NCBI RefSeq assembly: GCF_018687715.1
Contig: NC_056755.1
Span: 42,416,001-42,480,000 of the forward strand
DNA from: Carya illinoinensis
Taxonomy: Eukaryota; Streptophyta; Magnoliopsida; Fagales; Juglandaceae
Direction: 5' to 3'
DNA length: 64,000 nucleotides
Every line of letters begins with the position of its first letter. Within the stretch, counting starts at the first letter, position 1. Shown here piece by piece: positions 11,925 through 21,127 of this stretch. A model generated the notes under the pieces. It made no database searches, was not told where the DNA came from, and saw only the letters and a program-made list of their open reading frames with translations. The translations under genes were made by a program, and so were the position numbers.

Positions 11925-12026
11925 AAGTACTAAAAAGTTTATTCATATACAGCCATTATAGAATTTTATAATAAATATAAATTTATTCTAATAATATTTT
12001 TTTGTTATATATAATCATTTCCAAGT

Positions 12027-13714
12027 ATGCCGCCAAAAAGACAAAGGAGAAATGTGCCTCCTCCACCGAGTCCAAGTCCTGAACCCATTGAGGACTCCCC
12101 ACCTGAGGAGTCCGTTCCCGAAGATGAAGTTAACATTACAGAGAACGATGCACAATCGACACCTACCGGTAAGGAATGTTTACGTTAATACTATATATAA
12201 TCAAGATGTTTGTTTCAATAAATAATATATATAACCTTCAAAATTATACTATTATCTATTAGTTGATGAACAATTGGCTCGTCGTGGTCGTGGCTATACA
12301 CGCGGCATCTCACTTGAGAAAAATCGAAGGCATGGTAAACTGAAAATCACAATTCCTGATAATTCCACTGGAGGAGTGAATGATAGTGCAGCAGCGCTTT
12401 CCTCCTATATTGGCACAGTAATTCGAGCTTACGCTCCATTTTATGTGCGCTCCTGGAGAGATGTGCCGAATGAGATTAAGGAACACATTCGAAGTCGTGT
12501 GCTGGTGAGTTTACTTATTATATCATTTTTTTCACCTACATTAGTTTATTTTATTTTTAACGTAATTAATTTATAATTAGGATGAATTTGACCTCGACTT
12601 TGGTCGTAGCGAGGATTTGAGAACTGTGAATGAGTTAATGGCTACACTATTCCGACGTCACAAGGGACGATGTCACGACCATTTCAAGAAATTTGAGACG
12701 TTTGAAGAGGCTGCACAGTCCCCTTTCCAGCAGATGAAATTAGACGACTGGATAAAGTGTTGTGATCTTTTTGCCTCTCCAGAATATCAGGTATTCTAGA
12801 TTTATTTTCTATAATTATTTACATTTATATTTGTTGTTTATATTATATGTATGTACATATATTACAATTAACGGTGAGAATTATTTTTGTAGCACTTAAG
12901 TTCTACAAATGCAAATAATAGATCTGCTCTGACTATTCACCATCGTGCTGGTTCAAGATCATTCCATCGTCTTGCTGAAAAAATGGTAATTAATAAACAC
13001 AATAATTCATATTTTTTCTTATTATTCTTTTATATAAGTACTAATACTGTCTTTTTCAAATTGCTAATGATGTCGTTTTCTTAGAAACGTGATGATCCTG
13101 AAAACTTTTCCCTCATTCATGTCTATGCTGCTGCTCACACTAATGAGCATAGTGAGTGGATGGATCCTGCAGCTGCAATTAATTATGTAAGCGGTATTCC
13201 TTTTGTTGAATTATATTATGTAACATGTGATTAAATTATTTTTTATTTGTATTTCTTTTAATATGTTACTTATTGTGTGTTTTGATCTTTCAAACTGCAG
13301 GGGAAAATGATGGAGATGCAGTCAGTTTCTGGGGATTCCTCTCCTAGTGATTTGGACATTTTTTCACAGGTGCTTGGGCCCAACTCTAGTATGGCAAGAG
13401 GTTTGGGACGATCTTTCAAGCATTCCGGTTCATCTTCCTCAACCTCATCGACATCACAAATTAATAATCTTACCAAAGATTTAGAAGCTGCACGACGCGA
13501 GAATGAGTATATGAGGTCTAGACAGCAAGAGTTGGAGTCCCTCTTAGAGCGACAGTCTCATTTAGAGACGCGTTTGCAGGACCAACAAAGAGACCAGGAG
13601 GAAAGAATCCGTAGTGAGGTCCAACAGCAAGTGCAGCGGGAGATGATGCTGCAAATGGAGCGTGTTATGTCATTGCAACAGAATCGTGCTGGGCGAGGAA
13701 AGAAAAAGAAATGA
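12027..13714 (+). CDS. TNPA-like protein (plant transposase, En/Spm type)
   Basis: Six predicted exons (12027-12168, 12263-12504, 12581-12790, 12893-12985, 13085-13186, 13301-13714) join in frame to a 400-aa protein with GT/AG at every junction. It has a Pro-rich, charged N-terminus (MPPKRQRRNVPPPPSPSPEP). A central region has GKLKITIPD, VRSWRDVPNEIKEHI, HKGRCHDHFKKF and KLDDWIKCCDLFASPEYQ, the pattern of the Transposase_24 / Ptta En/Spm family (PF03004). Then come a Ser-rich linker, a long Glu/Gln/Arg coiled coil and a basic KKKK end. TNPA proteins bind subterminal repeats and bring the ends together; here the likely targets are the ACGTTCGAACGT motifs. No stop or frameshift is visible, so this gene looks functional. 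Confidence 0.8.
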
Positions 13715-13849
13715 ATTTTATTTCTGTATTACGTTTTTAACATCTAATTTGAAAACAGTTTCAAACAATATTGGTTGTGAAATATGTACTGTAATATGAA
13801 ACAATTGGTTTGTTTATTAAGTGGATGAGTTTAGCATTTCTGATATGTA

Positions 13850-14290
13850 CGTTCGAATGTAAATAAAATACGTTTCAACAGTATTAAACGTTCGAAAATA
13901 CGTTCGAACGTAACCATACAAAATAGTAACAAAACGTTCGAACGTTTAAAAAAAACGTTCGAATGTAAAAAAAGTTTAACGTTCCAAACATCCGAACGTA
14001 CATTTTACGTTCGAACACTACTCTCTTAACATTCGAATTAACGTCCGAACGTCATGATACAAACGTTCGGACATTATTTCATTTTCGTTGGAATCGAGAT
14101 TCGAACGTAACGTTCGCACGTATAAACGTTCGAACGTTTACATTATACGTCCGAACTATAATCAACAAACGTTACCTTTTCTCGTTCGGATGTCAGCTCG
14201 TCTTTTTTACGTTCGAACGTGTAATTTTAAGTTCGAACGTTATATTCTGTGACAGATTCTAACCGTCACAGAAAATAATACGTTCGAACG
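13850..14290. repeat. Right subterminal palindrome array of the CACTA element
   Basis: At least a dozen acgttcgaacgt family motifs (tacgttcgaacgtaa, aaacgttcgaacgttta, acgtccgaacgtc and degenerate forms). From about 14245 to 14496 these give way to gtgacrgtt / aaccgtcac repeats up to the terminal TAGTG. The motif family is the same as at the left end. Confidence 0.8.
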
Positions 14291-14499
14291 TTACTTCAAA
14301 CGGCACATCCCCAACCGTCACTAAAAATATTTTTAGTGACGCTTGTACAGTAAACTGTCACCAAATGTAATCCGTGACGCACATTACGTGACAGTGGTGG
14401 TGACGGTCTAAAACCGTCACCAAATATATTTCGTGACGTTTTTTCCATTTCTTGTGACAGTTTCATCTGTCACTAAAACCTATTTTTGTTGTAGTGGAT

Positions 14500-14638
14500 A
14501 TAACATCACGTTATAACTTATGATGATGATGATGCCTTAAAAAAGAAAGGAAGTGCTTAGATCATTGACGAACGAACCCGACCTACAAATTGGATTGCAT
14601 CATGATCGTGTCTTTTGGTCATATGTGCTTGATTGGTG
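14500..14638. other. Host sequence between the CACTA element and copia A
   Basis: About 140 bp of host DNA between the CACTA TSD (GAT, 14497-14499) and the TSD of copia A (TTCAT, 14639-14643). Nothing else is recognised in it. Confidence 0.6.
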
Positions 14639-14643
14639 TTCAT

Positions 14644-15060
14644 TGAACAGAATCACAGAAAAATGGTTTTGGCTAACACACCAAACCAGTATATTGTATA
14701 TTCATTATATAGTTTGTACAAGTCAATAAAAGAATCAAAAGATACACTCTTGAGAGATGCACATTATTTTCTATACAAGGAAGCAAATAATACAATTAAC
14801 ATAAATAAGATTGATTTGCTGAATCAATGGGATTACAGAGTTATATAGCAGATTTTGTAGGATCCATGACTCTTGCAAAGACTTGCCTTAAGTGTGAACT
14901 TCCATATTTGCAAGGCTTGCTGTCTGGAGGCTTGCTGTCATGATCTTGAAGAGGTACTCTTGCCATATTGGTAATGGTACTTCTTGGACACTCATTCTGT
15001 GCACAATCTGCAGAGCTGGAGCTTGAGGGATCTGATGTGGTTGCAGTAGATACTTTAACA
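14644..15060 (-). repeat. 3' LTR of copia A
   Basis: A 417-bp LTR that begins TGTTAAAG and ends CTGTTCA when read on the minus strand. The end of the polyprotein frame (stop at 14841-14843) lies inside it. The polypurine tract (gcgggagga on the minus strand, 15061-15069) adjoins it. Confidence 0.95.
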
Positions 15061-18000
15061 TCCTCCCGCAAGCGAATGGGAAGAGGTTGAACCAAGAGCT
15101 TGGACTTGAGAAGAGAGAATCTAGCAGAGGAGAGACCCTTAGTGAAAATATCAGCCAATTGATCATTAGTCGAAATAAATTTTAGAAGAATGTCACCATT
15201 CAATACTTTTTCACGGATAAAGTGATAGTCGACCTCTATGTGTTTAGTGCGTGCATGAAACACCGGATTAGAGGCAAGGGCAAGGGCACTAACATTGTCA
15301 CACCAAAATATAGGTGGCTGTATGAGAGGGATATGAAGATCCTTAAAAAGCATGCGAAGCCAAAACAATTCAGCAGTGGTGATGGCCATACCTCGGTACT
15401 CAGCTTCTGTGCTGGACCGAGACACCACCACCTGCTTCTTGGCACTCCAAGAGACTAAAGAGTTGCCAAGAAAAATACCAGATCCAGAGGTAGAACGACG
15501 GTCATCTGGATTCCCTGCCCAATCGGAGTCACAAAAGGCTTGAAGATGAAGGCTGCCAGGAGAGTAAAAGAGACCATGATCACTAGAGCTTTTTAGGTAC
15601 CTTAGAACACGTTTAACAGCTAACCAATGGGTAGTTGAGGGGCAATGCATATGTTGACAGAGTTGGTTAACTGAAAAGGCAATGTCGGGTCGTGTCAACG
15701 TGCAATATTGCAAGGATCCAACAACTTGACGATATTCAGATGGGTCAGGAAGCACATCCCCATCATATTTGGACAGCTTGGAACTAGATGGGCAAGGAGA
15801 GCTGGTTGGTTTGGCTCCAATCATGCGAGTACGGTGCAAAAGATCGTGAATGTATTTAGATTGACAGAGGTGCAGGCCAGTAGCTGATCGTGTGGCCTGA
15901 ATACCAAGAAAGTAGCTAAGTGGCCCCAAGTCCTTGAGAGGAAACCTTTGCTGCAACTGAGAAATCAGAGAGGAAATAACAGAGTTATGAGTACCAGTAA
16001 CAATGATGTCATCCACATATATGAGCATGAAGACCTTGATTTCCCCTTGAATAAAGACAAACAAGGAGGTGTCAACCAAGGATGCTGTGAACCCGAGATC
16101 AAGTAATGAGGAAGATAAGCAGTGAAACCAGGCTCTTGGGGCCTGTTTTAAACCATAGATTGCTTTATGAAGTTTGCAAACATAATCTGGATGTTGAGCA
16201 TCAACAAACCCTTGAGGTTGTTCCATGAACACTTCTTCCATTAAGGTTCCATGTAGGAAAGCATTAGACACATCAAGTTGTCTAATGGGCCAATGAAAAT
16301 GTACTGCTAGGGCCAACACAATGCGAATGGTAGATGCTTTAACAACTGGACTAAACGTATCTGTGTAGTCAATGCCAAGTTGTTGCTCAAAGCCCTTAGC
16401 AACTAAGCGTGCTTTGAACCTGTCTATGGACCCATCGGAGTGCTGTTTGATTCTGTAAACCCACTTATTTCTGATAACATTTTGATGGGGTGGTCTTGGA
16501 CAAAGTGTCCATGTGTCATTGGAGAGAAGAGCAGCAAACTCTTGAGACATGGCATCTTTCCAACATGGATCAATAATGGCCTTGGAGAAACAAGTAGGTT
16601 CAACTGGAGAAGATTGAGCTTGTAAGGCAAGAAGAGGATATCTAGTGGAGTAATAAAGCTGGAAATCTGGGAATGATTTGGGTTGAAGAGAACCAGTACG
16701 TGACCGAGTTTGCATTGGATGGGAAATTGGGACCTCAATTGCTGGTTCAGATAAGTGAGGAGTAGAATTGGTGACAGGATGTGGTAATGGATCAAAAGTA
16801 GCATCTGTAGGGGCTGAGTAAGGTGGGGAAGGATCAAGAGACAATGAGGGACTCAAAGATTGAGAGTTATGGATGTCAGGAGAGATAGGTAATGCAGTGC
16901 TAGAATTTTCAGAATCAATGGTAATAGTATTAGCAGGAGGAAAACTTACAGAGAGTTGAAAAGGATGATCAGCAGCAGCATTAATCTTGGATGGCAGTTG
17001 CAATGTAGCATGTTCCTTTGCTGGAAAGGATCTTTCATCAAAAATGACATGTCTAGAGAGATAAACTCTACCTGAAAATGGATCAAGACAACGATAGCCA
17101 GCAGGACTGTAGCCAAGAAAAATACAGATTTTGGACCTATATTCTAACTTGTGAGTGGTGTAAGGCCAAAGTAAAGGGAAACATTTACAACCAAAGACCC
17201 TGAGTACAGAATAATTAGGCGCCATTTTGAAGAGTTTTTCATACGGGGATTTGTGGGTAAGAACAGCAGTAGGCAGCCTATTGATGATGTAAATAGAGGT
17301 GAGGAAGGCATCAACCCAATAGATGTTTGAAAGACCTGAATGGGCAAGAAGAGTGAGACCTGTTTCAAGGATATGACGGAGTTTTCTTTCAGCCAATCCA
17401 TTTTGTTGTGAGGTGTGGGGGCAAGATTTACGATGCATAATGCCATTTTGGGTCAAAAAGGATTGAAACTGAAGTGAATTATACTCCCCTCCTCCATCAG
17501 TTTGCAACTTTTTGATTTTACATGAGAATTGAGTTTCTACAAGAGTCTTGAACTTAACAAAATACTCATATGTTTCTGCTTTAGTTCGAAGAGGATAAAA
17601 CCAAGTGTAGCGTGAAAAGTCATCCACAAATATTATGTAGTACTTGCAGCCACTAACAGAAGAGATAGGAGAGGTCCATAAATCTGTATGAATTAGTTCT
17701 AAAGGAGCAGTAGAGATCCTGTGAGAGGTAGAAAATGGAAGCTTTTTACTTTTACCAAGCTGACATGAATCACAAAAGGACTTCTCATTATCATTTGCAT
17801 GAGAGAGTGGTAAATGATAATCTTTTATTATTCGAGAGACTAGTACAAATGAGGAATGCCCTAGTCTAAAATGCCACATAGGAAGAGTGGTCTTTAATCC
17901 AATAAAGGCAGTAAAAACATGCTTATTTTTGAAGAAAGATCCTTGAAACCGCAAGGGGTACAACCCATTCTCAACTTTGCCTTCCAAGAGTATGGCTCTG

Positions 18001-19310
18001 GTCTGATTGTCCTTCACAAAGAAATGAGAAGAGGTTAGGACAAAATAGCAATTGTTATCAGAACAGAATTTATTAATAGAGAGCAAGTTGGCCGAGGCCT
18101 GTGGACAATGCAACACATTTTTAAGATGAAAATGAGATGTAGATGAGTGAATGATGGAAGAACCAGTGTTTTGGATGGGAATTCCAGCTCCATCGCCAAC
18201 TGTAACTGTGTCATGACCTTGAAAAGGTTGCTGGATGGTCAGGTTCTCCAAGTCATTGGTGATGTGCGCATTGGCACCACTATCAGCATACCAAGGTTGT
18301 TCATCCAATACTTGGTTGGTGTGAGCCACCATGGCAGCAAGCTGAGAAGGAGGATGCCTTCCTTGATAGGAATAATCCATCCTATGAAAGCAATCAATAG
18401 CTGTATGGCTGGATTTTCCACAAATTTGACATGATGGCCTGCTAGTGTTGCTGAAACTTTGAGCATTATTTTGCTGTGGTGGCTTAGGTGCTGAACCTGC
18501 AGAGGGTTTAAAGGGCCCATTTCTTGGAGGGTAATTGTATGTTTGAGGATTTTTACCTTTCTTGTGGAAGTGGGGTGCTCCATTACGTGAAGGAAATTTG
18601 TTTTGTTGTGAGGAGTTGGACTTTGGCATAAATAAAGCAAAGTTTGTTGGATCAGGAGAAGGAGTTTGTTGTTTGAGGAGCATTTCATGACTAAGTAACT
18701 CATCTTGAAAGTCAAGAAATGTTAGAGGATTGTCTCTTGTAGCAAGAGAGAAAGAAGTGATAAATCCATTGAAGGAAGGATTAAGCCCACTAATAATGAA
18801 GGAAATTAAGTCCTCATCCTCAGTGGGTTTACCAACTGCAGCAAGTTGGTCTGCTAGATCTTTGGCACTTTGCAAGTATTCAGAACATGATTTGGTACCT
18901 TGAGAAAGGCTTTGCAATTGTCTCTTTAGGTGAGAGACACGAGATCTAGATTGTGAGGCAAATCGACTGGCAAGGGCAGTCCAAACTTGGTGAGAAGTTT
19001 GCAATCCATAAATTGTGGAAAGCACCGATTCAGATAGGGTCATATTGATCCATCCGAGAAGGAATTGATCCTTCTTAATCCATAGAGCAGAAGCTGGATT
19101 TGGAATCTCTTTGCCTTGAGCATCAGAGATCAAAGTGGTAGGGCATGGTTCAGAACCATCCACAATGCCCATCATATCATGACTTCTCATAACAGGAACC
19201 AGTTGAGATAGCCATTGCAAGTAGTTGTTTCCATCAAGTTTAACCCCAGTTAATTGGGTAAAGGATGGAAAAACAAAAGGAGCAGCAGAAGTAGTATTTG
19301 GAGAAGCCAT
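14841..19310 (-). CDS. Copia A gag-pol polyprotein, 1,489 aa, intact
   Basis: A complete copia polyprotein in one frame starting MASPNTTSAA. Order with approximate residues: gag of the UBN2 / copia-gag type (1-250); CCHC zinc knuckle CQICGKSSHTAIDC (~295); aspartic protease WYADSGANAHIT (~338); GAG pre-integrase MWHFRLGHSS; integrase core with HTDLWTSP (~541) and TDGGGEYNS; reverse transcriptase with [13 protein letters not shown] and the active site YVDDIIVTG (~1098); RNase H with CDSDWAG (~1260), SRSSTEAEYR and TKHIEVDYHFIRE. The frame runs on through the polypurine tract about 70 residues into the 3' LTR. All key residues I can see are present. The lineage may be Ale/Retrofit-like (uncertain). 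Confidence 0.93.
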   Translation of the reverse strand: MASPNTTSAAPFVFPSFTQLTGVKLDGNNYLQWLSQLVPVMRSHDMMGIVDGSEPCPTTLISDAQGKEIPNPASALWIKKDQFLLGWINMTLSESVLSTIYGLQTSHQVWTALASRFASQSRSRVSHLKRQLQSLSQGTKSCSEYLQSAKDLADQLAAVGKPTEDEDLISFIISGLNPSFNGFITSFSLATRDNPLTFLDFQDELLSHEMLLKQQTPSPDPTNFALFMPKSNSSQQNKFPSRNGAPHFHKKGKNPQTYNYPPRNGPFKPSAGSAPKPPQQNNAQSFSNTSRPSCQICGKSSHTAIDCFHRMDYSYQGRHPPSQLAAMVAHTNQVLDEQPWYADSGANAHITNDLENLTIQQPFQGHDTVTVGDGAGIPIQNTGSSIIHSSTSHFHLKNVLHCPQASANLLSINKFCSDNNCYFVLTSSHFFVKDNQTRAILLEGKVENGLYPLRFQGSFFKNKHVFTAFIGLKTTLPMWHFRLGHSSFVLVSRIIKDYHLPLSHANDNEKSFCDSCQLGKSKKLPFSTSHRISTAPLELIHTDLWTSPISSVSGCKYYIIFVDDFSRYTWFYPLRTKAETYEYFVKFKTLVETQFSCKIKKLQTDGGGEYNSLQFQSFLTQNGIMHRKSCPHTSQQNGLAERKLRHILETGLTLLAHSGLSNIYWVDAFLTSIYIINRLPTAVLTHKSPYEKLFKMAPNYSVLRVFGCKCFPLLWPYTTHKLEYRSKICIFLGYSPAGYRCLDPFSGRVYLSRHVIFDERSFPAKEHATLQLPSKINAAADHPFQLSVSFPPANTITIDSENSSTALPISPDIHNSQSLSPSLSLDPSPPYSAPTDATFDPLPHPVTNSTPHLSEPAIEVPISHPMQTRSRTGSLQPKSFPDFQLYYSTRYPLLALQAQSSPVEPTCFSKAIIDPCWKDAMSQEFAALLSNDTWTLCPRPPHQNVIRNKWVYRIKQHSDGSIDRFKARLVAKGFEQQLGIDYTDTFSPVVKASTIRIVLALAVHFHWPIRQLDVSNAFLHGTLMEEVFMEQPQGFVDAQHPDYVCKLHKAIYGLKQAPRAWFHCLSSSLLDLGFTASLVDTSLFVFIQGEIKVFMLIYVDDIIVTGTHNSVISSLISQLQQRFPLKDLGPLSYFLGIQATRSATGLHLCQSKYIHDLLHRTRMIGAKPTSSPCPSSSKLSKYDGDVLPDPSEYRQVVGSLQYCTLTRPDIAFSVNQLCQHMHCPSTTHWLAVKRVLRYLKSSSDHGLFYSPGSLHLQAFCDSDWAGNPDDRRSTSGSGIFLGNSLVSWSAKKQVVVSRSSTEAEYRGMAITTAELFWLRMLFKDLHIPLIQPPIFWCDNVSALALASNPVFHARTKHIEVDYHFIREKVLNGDILLKFISTNDQLADIFTKGLSSARFSLLKSKLLVQPLPIRLREDVKVSTATTSDPSSSSSADCAQNECPRSTITNMARVPLQDHDSKPPDSKPCKYGSSHLRQVFARVMDPTKSAI

Positions 19311-19343
19311 TGAACCAGGATGTATGAGCGTGAGCTGAATACA

Positions 19344-19355
19344 GCTCTGATACCA
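19344..19355 (-). other. Primer-binding site of copia A
   Basis: Read on the minus strand it is TGGTATCAGAGC, complementary to the 3' end of plant initiator methionine tRNA. It directly follows the CA end of the 5' LTR and fixes the LTR boundary. Confidence 0.9.
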
Positions 19356-19772
19356 TGAACAGAATCACAGAAAAATGGTTTTGGCTAACACACCAAACCA
19401 GTATATTGTATATTCATTATATAGTTTGTACAGGTCAATAAAAGAATCAAAAGATACACTCTTGAGAGATGCACATTATTTTCTATACAAGGAAGCAAAT
19501 AATACAATTAACATAAATAAGATTGTTTTGCTGAATCAATGGGATTACAGAGTTATATAGCAGATTTTGTAGGATCCATGACTCTTGCAAAGACTTGCCT
19601 TAAGTGTGAACTTCTATATTTGCAAGGCTTGCTGTCTGGAGGCTTGCTGTCATGATCTTGAAGAGGTACTCTTGCCATATTGGTAATGGTACTTCTTGGA
19701 CACTCATTCTGTGCACAATCTGCAGAGCTGGAGCTTGAGGGATCTGATGTGGTTGCAGTAGATACTTTAACA
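19356..19772 (-). repeat. 5' LTR of copia A
   Basis: A 417-bp LTR that matches 14644-15060 except for 3 substitutions. It is followed by the target duplication TTCAT at 19773-19777. Confidence 0.95.
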
Positions 19773-19777
19773 TTCAT

Positions 19778-20406
19778 GACAGAGGCTATATATGAAAGAG
19801 CTAGAGCTCGTGTAATACGTACGTGCTAGATCTAAGATTATAATATTTACTTCTTGTATTTCCTGTTTCTCATTTAATGGGATGGAGTTATAATTGGAAG
19901 CATCAGTACTAGGGCTTAGAGTCTCTCATTTTGTGCTGTTAATATATTTTAGAATTGGTAACTTTAGCCTCTCTTTAATTAAGAGTATTAATTAGTAGTA
20001 GCTAGGCTAACTTCTCCTCTAACAACTGAAATGTATAACCTTGTAGAGTAAGCTAGTAATAATGCCTTTGCTGAGCTTTCAGTGTTTTTTTTTTTAAATG
20101 AATTTAATCAATTATTCCCATTCAAGAAAAACAAAAGTACTAAATTAAAGTTCAAATAAGCCAATCCCATGACTCGGTTTGATCAGCACGCAATATTGGT
20201 GGTGTTCGATCCTCCTTTGTTTCTTTACACATATAATAAAAAAAAGTGGAAACTTCATGGAGCTATATAAACCCATGGTATGAGCACATATTTCTTCAAC
20301 AATTAAGCTAGCTAGCTAGCCTTTGATGAAACATATAATATACATCTCGATCTTCCTCGATCTATTAGCTGAAAGCTAATTAAGTATTCCAGTTCGATCT
20401 AGCAAA
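19778..20406 (+). other. Host region upstream of the CTNIP-like gene
   Basis: AT-rich, no ORF of note. A TATA box (ctatataaa, 20264-20272) lies about 135 bp before the peptide start codon. A gctagctagctagc run is near 20307-20320. This is probably the peptide gene's promoter; copia A sits roughly 600 bp upstream of the start codon. Confidence 0.5.
20264..20272 (+). promoter_or_regulatory. TATA box of the CTNIP-like peptide gene
   Basis: The sequence ctatataaa lies in otherwise non-coding DNA about 135 bp upstream of the ATG at 20407, a normal distance for a short 5' UTR in a plant small-peptide gene. Confidence 0.5.
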
Positions 20407-20676
20407 ATGGGAGTCCTGTTGTACTGGAGGAATGCTAATCTATGCATTAATGCTGCGAAGGTGGTGTTCCTCGCGTTCTTGATCTTTACGGCCACCACCA
20501 GTATTCTTGTCACTACTCATGCACGGCCTTTGGATGACATGATGAAGAAGTACTCATCATCGGTACTACTTGGTGCCAAAAAAGAGTCATCTCCACAAGA
20601 TCAAGGCTGACAGATACCACGGCCTTCAGGACCTAACCCTTGCATTCCCACACATGGCGATCATGGTCAATCTTGC
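20407..20676 (+). pseudogene. CTNIP/SCREW-like secreted peptide precursor, stop before the peptide
   Basis: The frame opens MGVLLYWRNANLC with a hydrophobic segment at residues ~18-38 (VVFLAFLIFTATTSILV), a likely signal peptide, then a charged variable region. A TGA at codon 68 (20608-20610) ends it. The same frame continues for about 22 codons as QIPRPSGPNPCIPTHGDHGQ, then SCP and a stop. That tail aligns with the PSGPNPCTYIP...C tail of the two peptides at 41233 and 44521. The PSGPNPC-x(n)-C tail resembles the CTNIP/SCREW phytocytokines, ligands of the HSL3/NUT receptor kinase; CLE peptides share PSGPNP but lack the two cysteines. The stop removes the presumed active peptide, so this copy is probably dead unless readthrough or a sequencing error explains it. 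Copia B is inserted about 95 bp downstream. Confidence 0.6.
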
Positions 20677-20770
20677 CCCTAGCTCATGACCATATATATT
20701 AATGGAGCTTTATAAGTAGTTAATTTGTGTTTTTGTGGAGTGATCTAGCTCCTATATTATATGTCGCTCG

Positions 20771-21081
20771 TATTAACGTATGTCTACCCACTGCACCACA
20801 GCAGAAAAATAAAACTGAGAATTCCATCTCAGAGGATGCAGTACAAACAGAATGTTGAAGAATATTCCTCCTCTGCAGAGTTTGTTATTTTCTCCAGTTG
20901 TAATATTCCTTTCCAGTTGTAATACTTCTTACATTTTCCTTTTGTCTGATATGTAATTGACTCCCTATATAAAGGCATGAGCACTAATGAAGGATGTATG
21001 ATTGAGAGCTTTTTTTACAGAATGATAATTCCTTCTCGTAGTTTCTTTTACAATGTTATTCATTTACTCTGCATTTCATCA
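20771..21081 (+). repeat. 5' LTR of copia B
   Basis: A 311-bp LTR from TATTAACG to TTCATCA, the latter directly before the primer-binding site TGGTATCAGAGC. It starts TA rather than the usual TG in both LTRs. A likely TATA box (ccctatataaagg) lies near 20966. Confidence 0.85.
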
Positions 21082-21093
21082 TGGTATCAGAGC
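21082..21093 (+). other. Primer-binding site of copia B
   Basis: TGGTATCAGAGC, complementary to the initiator methionine tRNA 3' end, adjoins the CA end of the 5' LTR. Confidence 0.9.
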
Positions 21094-21127
21094 TGCTGAC
21101 TAGCAGTCTCTTGATCCTACCTCCATC

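Larger units (their letters stand above)
3398..14496. mobile_element. CACTA (En/Spm-like) DNA transposon, 11.1 kb
   Basis: The element starts CACTACAACAAATA and ends, reverse-complemented, CACTACAACAAAAATA. The 3-bp repeat GAT flanks it at 3395-3397 and 14497-14499. Both subterminal regions carry gtgacggtt / aaccgtcac repeats, followed by many copies of a 12-bp palindrome, ACGTTCGAACGT, and its variants. Inside are a minus-strand gene (3884-6055), a TNPD-like gene (9824-11924) and a TNPA-like gene (12027-13714). The TNPD reading frame lacks its catalytic middle, so the copy is probably non-autonomous although its ends are intact. Confidence 0.93.
14644..19772 (-). mobile_element. Copia A: intact, recent Ty1/copia retrotransposon
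   Basis: A 5,129-bp element on the minus strand. It has two 417-bp LTRs (14644-15060 and 19356-19772), a primer-binding site adjoining the 5' LTR, a polypurine tract next to the 3' LTR, and the direct repeat TTCAT on both sides (14639-14643 and 19773-19777). Base-by-base comparison of the LTRs shows only 3 substitutions (under 1 percent). One uninterrupted polyprotein ORF fills the interior. The low LTR divergence and open frame mark it as the youngest clearly intact insertion in the window. Confidence 0.95.

Noticed and set aside
20407..20676. CLE peptide identity for the PSGPNP-containing genes here and at 41233 and 44521
   Set aside because: CLE peptides end soon after PSGPNP with HN/HH and lack cysteines. 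These continue with a Cys...Cys segment and, in two of them, CTYIP, which fits CTNIP/SCREW better.
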